A DNA stretch of 64,000 nt, taken from NCBI GenBank assembly GCA_036250225.1, contig JAPZLL010000013.1, forward strand, positions 1-64,000, written 5' to 3'. The stretch is from Cercophora sp. LCS_1 (taxonomy: Eukaryota > Ascomycota > Sordariomycetes > Sordariales > Lasiosphaeriaceae). The notes beneath the pieces were generated by a model, which searched no databases, was not told where the DNA came from, and saw only the letters and a program-made list of their open reading frames with translations. This document shows, one piece after another, positions 54,208 to 64,000 of the stretch; the first letter of the stretch is position 1, and every line of letters starts with the position of its first letter. The position numbers and the translations under genes are program-made.

Positions 54208-57200
54208 CTTTCATTTCATGTTTGCGTTTCCAGTGGAGCAGCTCTACACCAAATCAGCAATCAGTGCGTATCCGTCTATGCCACACTCGTTGCCTCTCTG
54301 TTGGATGTCATTGCAGTGAGAAATGCAAGCCCACAACCCTCAAATCGACCGATCCCACTTGTTGTTTGTCGAGGTAGGTATCGTCCAATGCGGGAACCAC
54401 TCGCTTTCCATCGGCACAACCACCCTCACAACCACCACCAACCACCCTGAGACTCCTCACCCCCAAGGCTCAAGCCTTCTACTTCGCACAACCCGTCACA
54501 CGAGATGGTGCCTGTCCCACCCAGAATGGCAAAGAAAAAGCCGAGTTCAGGGCCTACCCGTAGATCACTCGCACTTGTGATACGGGCACCCGCCCTACGT
54601 GCCTCGCACGTCCCTCCAACGATTGGGTAACACGGGAAAAGGGCGCCAGACAGGAAGCGCCGAAGAATTGGATTAGCGTCTTGTGCCCTCCATTCCCTGG
54701 CCGATCAGGGTTTGACTTTCCCACCCTCTTTTGCCAACGGGCGTGTCACACTCAGCTCTTATGGTGCGGAGAAATAGCACCTCGGTTCCAGCTCCAATAA
54801 TACCCGCAGATGTATGTGTGTGCGGTGTGGCGAAAAAGGGGTTAAAAATGGAAACCCGGGAAGACCGGCTGGAACTGACAAGATGAACCATGCAAAAGCA
54901 CGCAAAACGGGCAACAAAAACTCTACGGCCGAGACGGAATGGCATTGCCACGCCGCATTCCGTGCACTGTTGACCCCGCAAAGATCGGGTGAGCCAAGAA
55001 TCCGGGGAAGTCCAAATCGCGTTCTGGACGCTGTGGATCCCCAGTGAACCTTGCTCTCCTCCCTTGAATTCGGAGCGGTGTGAACCAATCGTGGTGGTGC
55101 TAATTGTGAGCGCTAAAAATGTTGAGGTTTGCTTGTTTCTCCAAGGTCCAGCGAAAAGCCGCATGAGATGGGATGAGACAAACTGCACAAAAAACCATTC
55201 TCACCATTGACCCGGTTTGAGAAAGTGCTCAGATGACCACTTTCCTCCCCAGTGACAGGCCGCAGCTGGGTGTCGGGGGATTCATGGCAGCGGGTTGCCT
55301 GACCCAATGACGGGGCGAGAATGGCGATTTGGAGAACATGGCATTGATGCAACCCAGAAATGCCGCTGGTGGGGCTTGCCGTTGGGATGGAAACGAGAAA
55401 GGTCTCGCCCTATGAGCGACCGTCAGGAAAGCGGTCTGCTGCTGAGGAGGGTGCTGGGCCTGCGGGTGTCCTGCAGTCCACTGTCCAATGGTTCAGGGTG
55501 AGGGGAACGACAAGCATCGTGAGAGAAGCCACTGCTGCGTGTCTCTGTCCGCCGCGTGGACGGGAATGCAACAACAGGAGGAGACGGACCCGATATGCTC
55601 AGATGAAATTGCGGGACAACCGGGAGCCTAGGCCAACGAGGGACGGATTTGTGCAGGCCGCGTCGGTTGCCGTGATCTTCCAGCAAGTGCATGTTTTCGT
55701 GTTCAGCGGCGGGATGGTGGGCGGTGAGTCTCAGCCAGTGGGGGCAGGCAAACAAGCAATCCTGCGTGGGTTGCACTCCGGTTAGACTTCCGAGCCCCCG
55801 CGGGGTGAATCGGGATCCGTGCCTCGCTGCGTGGGCGGGCGTTGCGGGAGGTGGGAGGGGGCGCCAGGCCAACACGAGCTGATGAGCTGATATCGCCGAA
55901 GCTAAGTTGGAAAGCGGCATTGTTGTCGCAAGAGTGCTGCGGCCATGTGCAATCATTTCAAGACCCGACTGGTTATCTCAGTGACTCAGTTCTATCAACG
56001 TGCTGGAGTTCTGATAATGAGGCGCCGTGGCTCTGCTCAACTGGTGATAGTTCATCATTAGTGGCTTGGACTCCGTGATAGGGGCTCCGTGCGGCGGGGC
56101 GTGTTTTCGTGTCGCGCCCTGATTGACGAGCCTCAGCTTGTCCGTTCCCTCGGTCTGCCCATCGGTCGTGGCGAGGTGTGCCCTGGTAGTTGCGTTGGAC
56201 ATAACAATTCAGGACACTCAACAAAAAGCATTCGTAAGGCGGTGGGAGAGTCAGCGCCAGAGTTGGCTATTTCCATTTCGTAAGGGTGACTGTGCGGGAT
56301 GCTACATGTCAGCGCCCGGACTGTCACTTGATCGCAAAACTTGGCCCGGATCGTGGCTGAAGGCTTGCCCTCTCTGGGTGTGGTCGTCGGTGCTGGGCAA
56401 AGCCCCGATGCCCCTCTGGGAAGCGGGAACGATGAGGCTCCTCAGCGGAACAGCCACTCATAAATCGGCTGATTGTGCCCGTTGTTGATCGACGGGACCC
56501 TGAAAGCCGAGGAAGTTGAAGGGTCTGTCTTGGTGCCGATCCGTGTGCGTTGTTTGTCTGGATCGACAATTAGTTCTTCGCAGTTTTTCTCCAAAAAGTT
56601 GAAGGATCTTTTGGCGCGATGATGTCAGGAATTGGGAAGAAGGACGGATTTGCTCCCAAGTTGCCGGGTTCGGCGGCAGGTTTCAGCGGGCATCTCGCTC
56701 AGCAGCAAAAGCAGGTGCCCCCGCTGCCAGACGGTCTGCACGAGAGCCCGGTTGAACCAGAAATTGGCGGGACGGAAGTATCGCTCCGTGCCGGTGGCGT
56801 CCTCCGTACTGTGCAGTGCCCTGACATCACCTTGTCTTTGTCTGGTGTTCCTTCCCGGCAGCACTGGGATCTGGAGTCACGCGGTATCGGCGGGACCCCT
56901 GCTTTGGCTTGCTTACTGGGTTCGCACTGTCTAAGACTTGAGACCGCCCCACTGCCACCCCACTCCGGTGTGTCGTCCGCAGTTAATCTGCACTGGTAGG
57001 AAGGCGGTCACTCTACCTTTGATCTGGTGCTAGGGCAGCTGGATGTTGCAATACCTCCTCAGTTCTTGTGACCGCTCCCTCGAGTTTTCCCATCCTACTA
57101 CTCGCCCGCGGTTGATGCCCGCCCTTTAAACAATCACGACCACTGGCGTGAGTGGCAGCGGCTTGCAAACCCGTTCCTGGCTCCACACATTCCAGAACGA

Positions 57201-57354
57201 CTGCTGTCTCGCCACCCCATTCCACGCCGACCAAAGGCGGTCGGAACCGGCACCACACTCCGACCAGCCCATCTATAACCCGTCCAGATCGCCGGCCACC
57301 CTTCCTCCGTAGCTATGATCTCTCCAAGGCCAAATTTTGCAAACCACTTACAAT
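54208..57354. other. 3.1-kb gene-free region
   Basis: No gene is supported despite many overlapping frames on both strands, the longest being 177 codons at 55423-55956 (minus). A segment near 55835-55875 shares GGGCGTTGCGGGAGG with the direct repeat at 38308. A long upstream region or 5' leader of the gene at 57355 may account for part of it; the last 200 bases are C-rich. Confidence 0.4.
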
Positions 57355-59523
57355 ATGGCAGCTCAGGTTGCACTAGCACCACTTGCCATCCCCAAGCTCG
57401 ACCGTGGACGTCAACTGGGCCCGCGCTTCCCAATGGCCAGCCCACGCGAGCGACCTAAACTGCGGTTCGCCCCTATACCGATCGAGACAACGTTTGAGCA
57501 GTACCGAAAGACCATCCCTGCTGGCGAGCCCACCCCCAGTCCCTCACCACGATCACCATCTCCCCCACCACGGGAGAAGAGACGCTTTGCTCCTCAGCTG
57601 GTGGAATCTTCGGTCAGGAGAGCCCGACGAGCCGGAGACGATGGGCCGGCAACGAAGCCGACTGACAAGACCGATATCACCCCTTACACAAACCACATCT
57701 ATGCCCCCAAGGCACGAAGACGATATGACAGCGTGGCGAGCGTCGGGCTGCCGGCCAGGTCGCAGTCCGCAAGGGACCTCGGCCGCAGAGAGTCGTGTGA
57801 CGATGAGATCGCCGAGGGTTTCTTCGACCTGGCGGCTCGCGATGCCCAGGCGCGCGATGCCCAGCGGCAGCAGCTCGAGGTGGCCATGAGCGCCTTCCCC
57901 AACAGCGGGCAACGTATCGGTGGCGCTGAGCATTTCTACGTTCGAGAGGGATCGGAGGATGACTCCATGACAAGACCCAAGATAAGGGGGCCATGGGACC
58001 TTTTGCACTCGCGGAGGAACTCGTCAGAGGAGGACATCAGCTGGGCTTTCAAGGAGATGCAAGAGCACGCCCTGATGGTTGCGGCGAGGAACAAGGACCG
58101 CAGGGACACCCGAGATACGCGCATGGATTCCCTGGACCTGGACAACATGAGCCTAGGCACGCCACCAAACGACGGGTTTGGTCTGACCAGAACGGCACGC
58201 CAGTCTCTGTCAGGCTCACCTTTGTGGTCGTCGAGGCGGTCCTCGGGGCTGGGCCCGATTGGCGAATCGCCCATGCCATTACTACCGTCTGAATCACCGA
58301 TGCCTATCATTGGCGAGTCTGTGATGCCGTACATCCCCCCCGAGTCCCCCTACATCCGTCCCATTGGCGAATCTTTTATGCCATACATTCCCTCTGCCCC
58401 ACCAGGAAAGGCCGCTGGCATGCCGTACGCCCCAGCTTCGCAAATCCCACCCGAGACAAGTTTCCGGCACCATTCGCCTTTTACGCCCTTCCTTGTGGAA
58501 CGGGACATGTCGCTGGAGAGGGCACGCAACGCCCACCGTGCTCGAGTTAGAGGCTCGCCTCCCATGCTGGGTGGGGATCTTGTCTTCCGGATGTGTGAGT
58601 CTCCGAAGCAAACCAAGTTGGAGCCCGACCACCTCTGGGATCCCGAGAAGGGTGGAATAGTAGACCACCATCTGCGTGATCCTACAGAGGAACACGGTCT
58701 ATGGCGCGGGTACTGCTACGATCCCAATGGATCAGGGCAGATTGTGCCGATCGAACGACCAGCCATGCTCAACACCCCCATGCCACCGTCGACTCCGGGC
58801 GACCCCTTCGCCCGCGCGTTCGACACCGCCCCAGCCTACCTCACAGAAGAGCCCGGGTCCATTTTTGCATCAAGGGCAGGCTCGTCGCCAGGGCCACGGC
58901 GCAACTCTCAGAATGGACACCACCCCGAGCACCGCACTCGTGGCCATGCAGCCAAGGGGCTGCACATGCTTCAGAACCTGCAGGGGTTGGACGAGAGGCT
59001 CAAGCATGAAAAGGAAGCTGCCGAGTTGGAGGAGAAGATCTCGGCCGAATTCAACGACAAGTTTGTCACGCAGGTCTACAACTACCTCTCTCTCGGCTAT
59101 CCGGCGCTGGCCAGGCAATACGACGAAGAGCTCAGCAAGATCAGCCGCATCGGCGTTGACGAGCTTGAAAGGGACGACATTGCTATCATGGAGAACCTCT
59201 GGGGTGCCGAAGAGCAAAACGGCGGCCACACCAACGGCCACACCAACGGCCACACCAACGGCGAGACCAACGGAGATGTCAACGGCGCTGACAGTACAGC
59301 GGAGCGTCGGGCAGTATTGACCAGCGGGAAAAACCTCCAGGCGACGGGCCACATCATGCTCGACAGCGAAGAGAAGGATGATATCCGCGAGGACGATCGT
59401 TGCCCGCGGTGGAAGGCGCTGAAGCTGTACATCCACGAATGGGCGAGACAGCACCCCGACCTGGACGGAATCAGCCCATTGGCTTGGGGTGTGCGGGAGA
59501 GGAGAGGAAGTTGGGGCATCTAG
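57355..59523 (+). CDS. Conserved 722-aa protein, mostly disordered with a helical C-terminus
   Basis: A single-exon frame; the first in-frame ATG is at 57355. Residues 1-160 are basic and Pro/Ser/Arg-rich (SPSPRSPSPPPREKRR). A middle part has several approximate repeats of a GES(x)MPYIP-type unit (about residues 300-350). A helical part near residues 545-610 (LHMLQNLQGLDERLKHEK, LARQYDEELSKISRIG) is the best conserved in appearance. A HTNG repeat then follows. The end (CPRWKALKLYIHEWARQH) also looks structured. I recognise no catalytic motif. The uninterrupted frame and constrained C-terminus support a real gene; its role is unknown. Confidence 0.8.
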   Translation: MAAQVALAPLAIPKLDRGRQLGPRFPMASPRERPKLRFAPIPIETTFEQYRKTIPAGEPTPSPSPRSPSPPPREKRRFAPQLVESSVRRARRAGDDGPATKPTDKTDITPYTNHIYAPKARRRYDSVASVGLPARSQSARDLGRRESCDDEIAEGFFDLAARDAQARDAQRQQLEVAMSAFPNSGQRIGGAEHFYVREGSEDDSMTRPKIRGPWDLLHSRRNSSEEDISWAFKEMQEHALMVAARNKDRRDTRDTRMDSLDLDNMSLGTPPNDGFGLTRTARQSLSGSPLWSSRRSSGLGPIGESPMPLLPSESPMPIIGESVMPYIPPESPYIRPIGESFMPYIPSAPPGKAAGMPYAPASQIPPETSFRHHSPFTPFLVERDMSLERARNAHRARVRGSPPMLGGDLVFRMCESPKQTKLEPDHLWDPEKGGIVDHHLRDPTEEHGLWRGYCYDPNGSGQIVPIERPAMLNTPMPPSTPGDPFARAFDTAPAYLTEEPGSIFASRAGSSPGPRRNSQNGHHPEHRTRGHAAKGLHMLQNLQGLDERLKHEKEAAELEEKISAEFNDKFVTQVYNYLSLGYPALARQYDEELSKISRIGVDELERDDIAIMENLWGAEEQNGGHTNGHTNGHTNGETNGDVNGADSTAERRAVLTSGKNLQATGHIMLDSEEKDDIREDDRCPRWKALKLYIHEWARQHPDLDGISPLAWGVRERRGSWGI
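59224..59271 (+). repeat. Coding minisatellite (12-bp unit, HTNG)
   Basis: Three near-identical GGCCACACCAAC units, then related degenerate ones, encode HTNG repeats followed by ETNG and DVNG in the preceding gene. The unit length is a multiple of three, so copy number can change without breaking the frame. Confidence 0.8.
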
Positions 59524-60530
59524 GTTTCTTTTCGGGGTTTCTGGCGTTTTTTTCTGCATGGTTGCGTTCGGCGCTGGGTTTCCGATATCACGATCCTTTG
59601 CGGTTTCCCATGGTTGTTATTTTGGGGTACAGACTGTTTACATAACGAGCGTGTTTTCGGCTTCTGGCATCTGCATGCCCGGCGAGGTACAGGACCAACC
59701 TTGTCCCTGGACGACGTTTATGAACCGGAACGATTCGTGCGTTTTCCGTTTTCTATATCCCTCGCCCTGCTCGATGAAGGGCGGGGCTTGCTACTTGAAG
59801 CGTGTTCGGTGGTGGGCTTGTCAAAAGGGGAGGGGAGGTAGACAAAAAGTCGAGTCAGTGGTTGGTGTTTACCGGTGTCCAAAAGAGTGTTGTTGGGACG
59901 GGAGGTGAAAGCGGTGAGGAGTGGGCGATGTATCGTAGCTTTGTACGATGGACTGGCTGCAATTGGGGCCAAAACAGTTGGAGAGGTTGTATGAGTGACT
60001 GGTCGTCGTTGTCCGCTGCAGTTTTGGCTCTGGACGTCGTGGCATCAAATGGGACTACCTACCTATTGAGCGAACACTGAGTGACGTGCATTCGATGCCT
60101 TGTGCCAGTATCCAATTGTTTGTGTGTGTATGCCCAACCAGCCCAACTTGGAAACACTTACTCGACCTGGAAACATGTCCAGATGCGAATTGTCTCGCCC
60201 TTTCATCCTCTGCAAACGGCTCAGCCCTACGGGGATAAAAACCCTCGGCTCAAACATTCCAGACCCACCCGTACCCTTTTTACACTGTGCACAGTGTTGC
60301 ACCCCTTCATCGCCCTACTCCACCGTGCCGCACACTGTGGCAGGAAAGGAACTATGCGCCTGGTGCCACTCCTGCCACTGCCACCGCCCTGGCGGCGCGG
60401 CGCTCGCCCGCCAACGCCAGTGTCAGCGACCGGGACCGTGCCAAGCGGCGCGGGCGCGTTTCCCGAAAACCGCCAACTTGTTGCGAATAATGATTCCCGT
60501 CGCTCCTCCTCGCGACGCCACGTCTTACCT
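59524..60530. other. Gene-free region upstream of the ARMH3 gene
   Basis: No separate gene is supported. The frame of the first ARMH3 exon stays open upstream past an ATG at 60354, so the protein could start earlier than I propose. Confidence 0.4.
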
Positions 60531-62673
60531 ATGGATTCGCCTCTTACGCATCAGCCTCGACCGGAGGTGTTTCAGCAAAAGATTGTGAGGTTGTATGAGG
60601 AGTTATTTCGGGTTTGTTTTCTCCCCCTCTCCTTTTCCGCTCGATCCTCGGAAGCAATGGGAAGCTCCAGGGTGGGACCATAGGAGACGGTGGCTAACGC
60701 GCGGGACAAAAAAACAGGACGATGACGACGCCGATGATAAAAGCGAAGGGTTCTGGAGGGAGTTTTTCCTTCTCAGGCCGGATAAACGGAGTTTGAGGGG
60801 GTTGCTGGGCGGGTTGTCGGCTGGCGAGGTGCTCGGGATGGAGTGGAGGACTCGACAGCTTTTTGGACGGGCTGTTGAAGCGCTACGGGGTAGGGGAGCG
60901 GGGAATGCGTTGGATGTGAGTATGGAAGTTCGATATGGAGGGGGAAGTGCTGACTGGACGGGACACAGACGCTGAGCACTTTTTTGAGCGCCGTGCTCGA
61001 GAAAAAGTATACGAATCCGAGTTCCGATATTATCGAGGTGCTTGCGGGGTTGGATCATGTCGATACGATCATGACTGAGTTTGTTGGCGCGCTGGAGGGG
61101 ATAATACGGAACGGGGGGACGGTGGAACTCAGAGCCAAGGCGATCGAGGTTGCGTTGGCTATTACATCTGGGGCGTATCAAACGACGCTTTTGACGTATT
61201 TTATCCAGAGGGATTTGTTCCCGGCGATCATGAAGGTATGGTTGTGGTGGGTTTCTGGGGAAGGGAGACGAACGCTGATCAGTGCAGTTCATACAAGATG
61301 CCGACACTCCGGACAGGATAGTCATGCCGTTTATACTGGTCGGGTTGCTGGCGAATTACAACAAGTTCGAGTTCCAGAATCCGTACCAGATGCGGCTAAA
61401 CGACTTTGTCAACGAGGCGACGATTCGGAAGATCATCAGGAGCGTGGGGTATGCTTGTCAGTCGTTGAGGGAGCAGTATGTCGCCGTGCAGGATGACCTC
61501 CCCGAGGGGTGGACGCTCAAGAGCACGCTGAACATGATTGGGCTGGGTGCGATCGCGCCGGGTGGGAAACCACCACCAAAACCTGTTTACGATGCTGAGA
61601 CGGCAAAGAAAATGTTTACCGAGTTGTGAGTTATGTGCCGGTTAGGAACATAATCAGGGCTAACATGGAACAGACCGAAAGAAGAGGCAGCCATCCTCCT
61701 CGGGACATATGACTTTACGCACGCCAACAAACTGTTTTGCTTCAACTTTGTTACACTCCCTGCCGAAAAGGGGGAGGAGCAACCATTTGCTTGCTTCATC
61801 TCGCTGACTTCGTACCTCCTCCAACACGCTCACCTCTCGCAACGAACAACACTCTACTCCCACCTCAGTTTAATGATCTTCCGACTTCTTATTGAAGATC
61901 CAGTTCTCTGCAAACGGATGTGCAGCGAGGAAAGCAAAGTATCAGTGCGCCTCTGTCGACAACGGTCACCATATCTTCCCCTTGTTCAGGGAGAGCGAGT
62001 AGCGGCAGCGGCAGTACTAGACACAATGGTTGACGCCATCAACCACAACCTCCGACGAAGGTTAGACGGGGGATTATACACGCTCTGCGTTGGGATCCTC
62101 CTCCGCATCATCAGCTACATGTCCCGGACACGGACACGGCTCCAATACCACTGGGCTGAGCTCTTCCGTTCACTCCTCTCCCTCATTCGCTTCCTCACAA
62201 CTTACGCCAGCGATCTAAAAGACTTATCACATATCGATACCCTTTTAGACCACGTCGTCAACCTCTTGGCTCTCGGTCTGTCTTCAGGAGAGACATTCCT
62301 TCCCACACCAGCAGCCTATGACGACCTCTTTTACAAAGTTGTCGAGACGGGTGAGATTCTGGTCAAGTTTCGCGATACGTACAAGCTCTCAAAGCGACCA
62401 AGCAACTCAATTGACACCCTCGTCAGCGTTAGCACGCATTACAAAGAGATGTTGGCTGCCGGCGGCAAGGCAGGACCTGGCAAGCGGACCGGCACGCAGC
62501 TGACAAGCTTGCAGGTGGCTGAGGTCATCAAGCAGGGCTACGAGACCCTAAGCATACAGACCAAGGAAGGTTTGGATAGTTGGGAGACATATCGCGAGGC
62601 AGATGAAAGGACGCTGCTCAAGAAAATGGCCCGCGCGGCGGTGGGAGACGTCAAGGTGCTGGTAGCCGGGTGA
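60531..62673 (+). CDS. Armadillo-like helical protein, ARMH3/DUF1741 family
   Basis: Five exons (60531-60611, 60718-60915, 60969-61235, 61288-61625 and 61674-62673) give 627 aa; all introns have normal motifs and phases. The start follows the family pattern (PEVFQQKIVRLYEELF). Helical repeats run throughout: WREFFLLRPDKRSLRGLL, AYQTTLLTYFIQRDLFPAIMK, VMPFILVGLLANYNKFE with NPYQMRLNDFV. The C-terminal half (SLTSYLLQHAHLSQRTTLYS, LLRIISYMSRTRTRLQYHW, FLTTYASDLKDL) is the DUF1741 part. Animal ARMH3 works at the Golgi with a PI4-kinase adaptor; the fungal role is less known. It is ordinary single-copy housekeeping content. Confidence 0.85.
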
Positions 62674-63161
62674 GCTTCAGCGTGTATGACTTGGGAGACC
62701 AGATTGTGACGAGTGAATCAAGTGTGGGGAAGGCGACCGGGATGGACAGGGTAAAGAAAGACTGTCTTTTGACGTCTAATGGCTGCGTTGTCACGATGAA
62801 TGTACAGGATAGAATGGGTAAAGCGAGCTTGGCTTCTAGAATACCAGAATCCTTCGATGCAAAAATTCCAGAAACATTTTTGATCGTCCGCATCCCGCGG
62901 AACAGGCGCTCCTGGCGCGATCGCATGGCCCGTGACATCGGATTCTTAATGCCCATCGCCTGATTGGCCGACGGTAACCGGGCGGATCGTAAGAGCTTGG
63001 CGTCATGTCATCGTTCGGCTGACCGAGCCGCGCCAACGACAAGCGAATTGAACCGCGAAAACCTCCGACTTAGCCACCAACCACCAACGGTCGACGACGT
63101 GCGACAAGCCCTCTCCTCTCCCCTCTTCTCCAGATTGAAGACAGCATACCAATCCGTCAAC
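62674..63161. other. Intergenic region
   Basis: The 3' flank of the ARMH3 gene and the promoter of the ISA1 gene. No gene is seen. Confidence 0.4.
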
Positions 63162-63868
63162 ATGAACGCGCCATCCCTATTATCGCGTCGCGCCCTCTCC
63201 GTCTGCCACGCATGCCGTCGCTCCGTCGGCCACCAACGACCCTTCTCAACATCCCCCTCCCGCTCCGTCCCCGCCTTCCAGTCCTACTCCCTCCCAACAC
63301 AACCCCCCGCACCGCCGCGCAACGCAACAGCGCCCGAAACATCCATCACAAGACCCGTCGATAACCTCCCCCGACGACCGCCGGCGCCGCCCGCCGCACC
63401 GACGCCGACACCGACGCAACATGCCCAAACCCAACCGCAAGAAAAACCAGCGGCGCCAAAACCCCGCCCGTCTAAACTCCGCGCCCCGCGCAAAGCGGCT
63501 ATGAAACTCACACCCGCGGCCGTCGAGCAGTTACGGGATCTGCTCAACCAGCCCGACCCGAAGCTGATCAAGGTCGGGGTGCGGAACCGCGGGTGCAGCG
63601 GGCTGGCGTACCATTTGGAGTATGTCGACAAGGCGGGGGCGTTTGACGAGACAGTTGAGCAGGACGGCGTCAAGGTCTTGATTGATAGCAAGGCGCTGTT
63701 TAGTATTATTGGGAGCGAGATGGATTGGGTCGAGGATAAGTTGAGTCAGAGATTTGTGTTTCGGAATCCAAATATTAGTGAGTATTTCCCTGGCTGGAAG
63801 TTGGGCATGATGGCTAATGAGATGCAATAGAGGAGGAATGTGGATGTGGAGAGTCGTTTATGGTTTGA
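63162..63868 (+). CDS. ISA1: Mitochondrial iron-sulfur assembly protein ISA1
   Basis: Exon 1 (63162-63777) and exon 2 (63831-63868), joined in phase 1 over a 53-nt intron, give 217 aa. The last exon adds just twelve residues, but they include the essential CGC motif (KEECGCGESFMV). Together with Cys145 in RNRGCSGLAY it completes the three-cysteine signature of A-type carriers; reading through the intron would lose it. Residues 1-105 are a mitochondrial presequence and a Pro/Ala-rich linker (RRALSVCHACRRS), longer than in yeast. The conserved domain starts near residue 108 (KLTPAAVEQLRDLL). It works in the matrix with ISA2 and IBA57 to build [4Fe-4S] clusters for aconitase and lipoate synthase. 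Confidence 0.93.
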
Positions 63869-64000
63869 AGAGGGGAGGTTGTCGGGGTCGGGATGACAAG
63901 AGGTGGGGATCATTGGGATGATAGACTCCTGGGCTGCTAGAAGAGCGCCGTGTATGTTTGGTTCGCTGTGGCGATTGCATGGATTTGGGCGTTTGGGTAG

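Noticed and set aside
55423..55956. 177-codon minus-strand frame in the 3.1-kb gap
   Set aside because: Low-complexity Pro/His/Arg composition with no signal, domain or splice context.
58870..59559. 229-codon minus-strand frame opposite the gene at 57355
   Set aside because: Hydrophobic Val-rich composition arises from the complement of the HTNG and acidic coding repeats; no family features.
60354..60530. Upstream in-frame ATG for the ARMH3 gene
   Set aside because: The added 59 residues are Pro/Arg-rich and unlike the family start, so I kept the ATG at 60531, although it cannot be excluded.
1..64000. CRISPR array, operon or bacterial features
   Set aside because: No regularly spaced repeats; genes have spliceosomal introns and individual promoters, so the DNA is eukaryotic.

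Overview
The window is filamentous ascomycete DNA, most likely a Sordariomycete and plausibly Sordariales (the order is inferred, not shown). The evidence is short GT-AG introns of about 40-110 nt with CTAAC/CTGAC-like branch points, HET-domain proteins, rhodopsin-domain (PTH11-like) membrane proteins, GH43 and GH45 carbohydrate enzymes, and a nuclear tRNA-Ser with an intron next to the anticodon. AT-rich, C-to-T/G-to-A diverged repeats at the left end look like repeat-induced point mutation (RIP).

Layout. 0-0.74 kb: AT-rich repeats beside an unassigned ORF tail. 0.74-7.3 kb: a secreted GH43 enzyme (-), a two-TM Cys-rich protein (+), a broken F-box gene (-) and a secreted GH45-like protein that lacks the usual catalytic acid (+). 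8.3-28.5 kb: an accessory block with three members of one fungal C2H2-like regulator family (9.1 kb +, 18.3-20.5 kb -, 22.2-24.4 kb +; the last two divergent), two HET-domain genes (10.6-13.0 and 25.4-27.2 kb), a 1150-aa disordered protein (13.6-17.1 kb, -), a P450 relic and a damaged Cys-rich gene. 29.7-40.6 kb: two small secreted Cys-containing proteins, a SET-domain protein with a signal-like N-terminus, an aquaporin-family channel, a third, divergent HET protein and a truncated, frameshifted SR-type kinase between diverged direct repeats. 40.8-47.1 kb: tRNA-Ser(GCT), a tandem pair of rhodopsin-domain membrane proteins and a dual-specificity phosphatase with a one-base frame break. 48.2-54.2 kb: a conserved protein with a Q/Y/P-rich tail, a short-chain dehydrogenase and a fourth HET protein. 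57.4-63.9 kb: ordinary housekeeping DNA, with a conserved 722-aa protein, an ARMH3-type armadillo protein and the mitochondrial Fe-S assembly factor ISA1.

The striking feature is the mixture of four dissimilar HET genes, three C2H2-like regulators and five or so decaying accessory genes in about 50 kb. This is the usual appearance of a fast-evolving self/non-self recognition region; that the HET and C2H2 proteins work together is my inference. Exon boundaries were derived by hand from splice motifs and reading-frame agreement; no homology search was run. Family names rest on recognised motifs.
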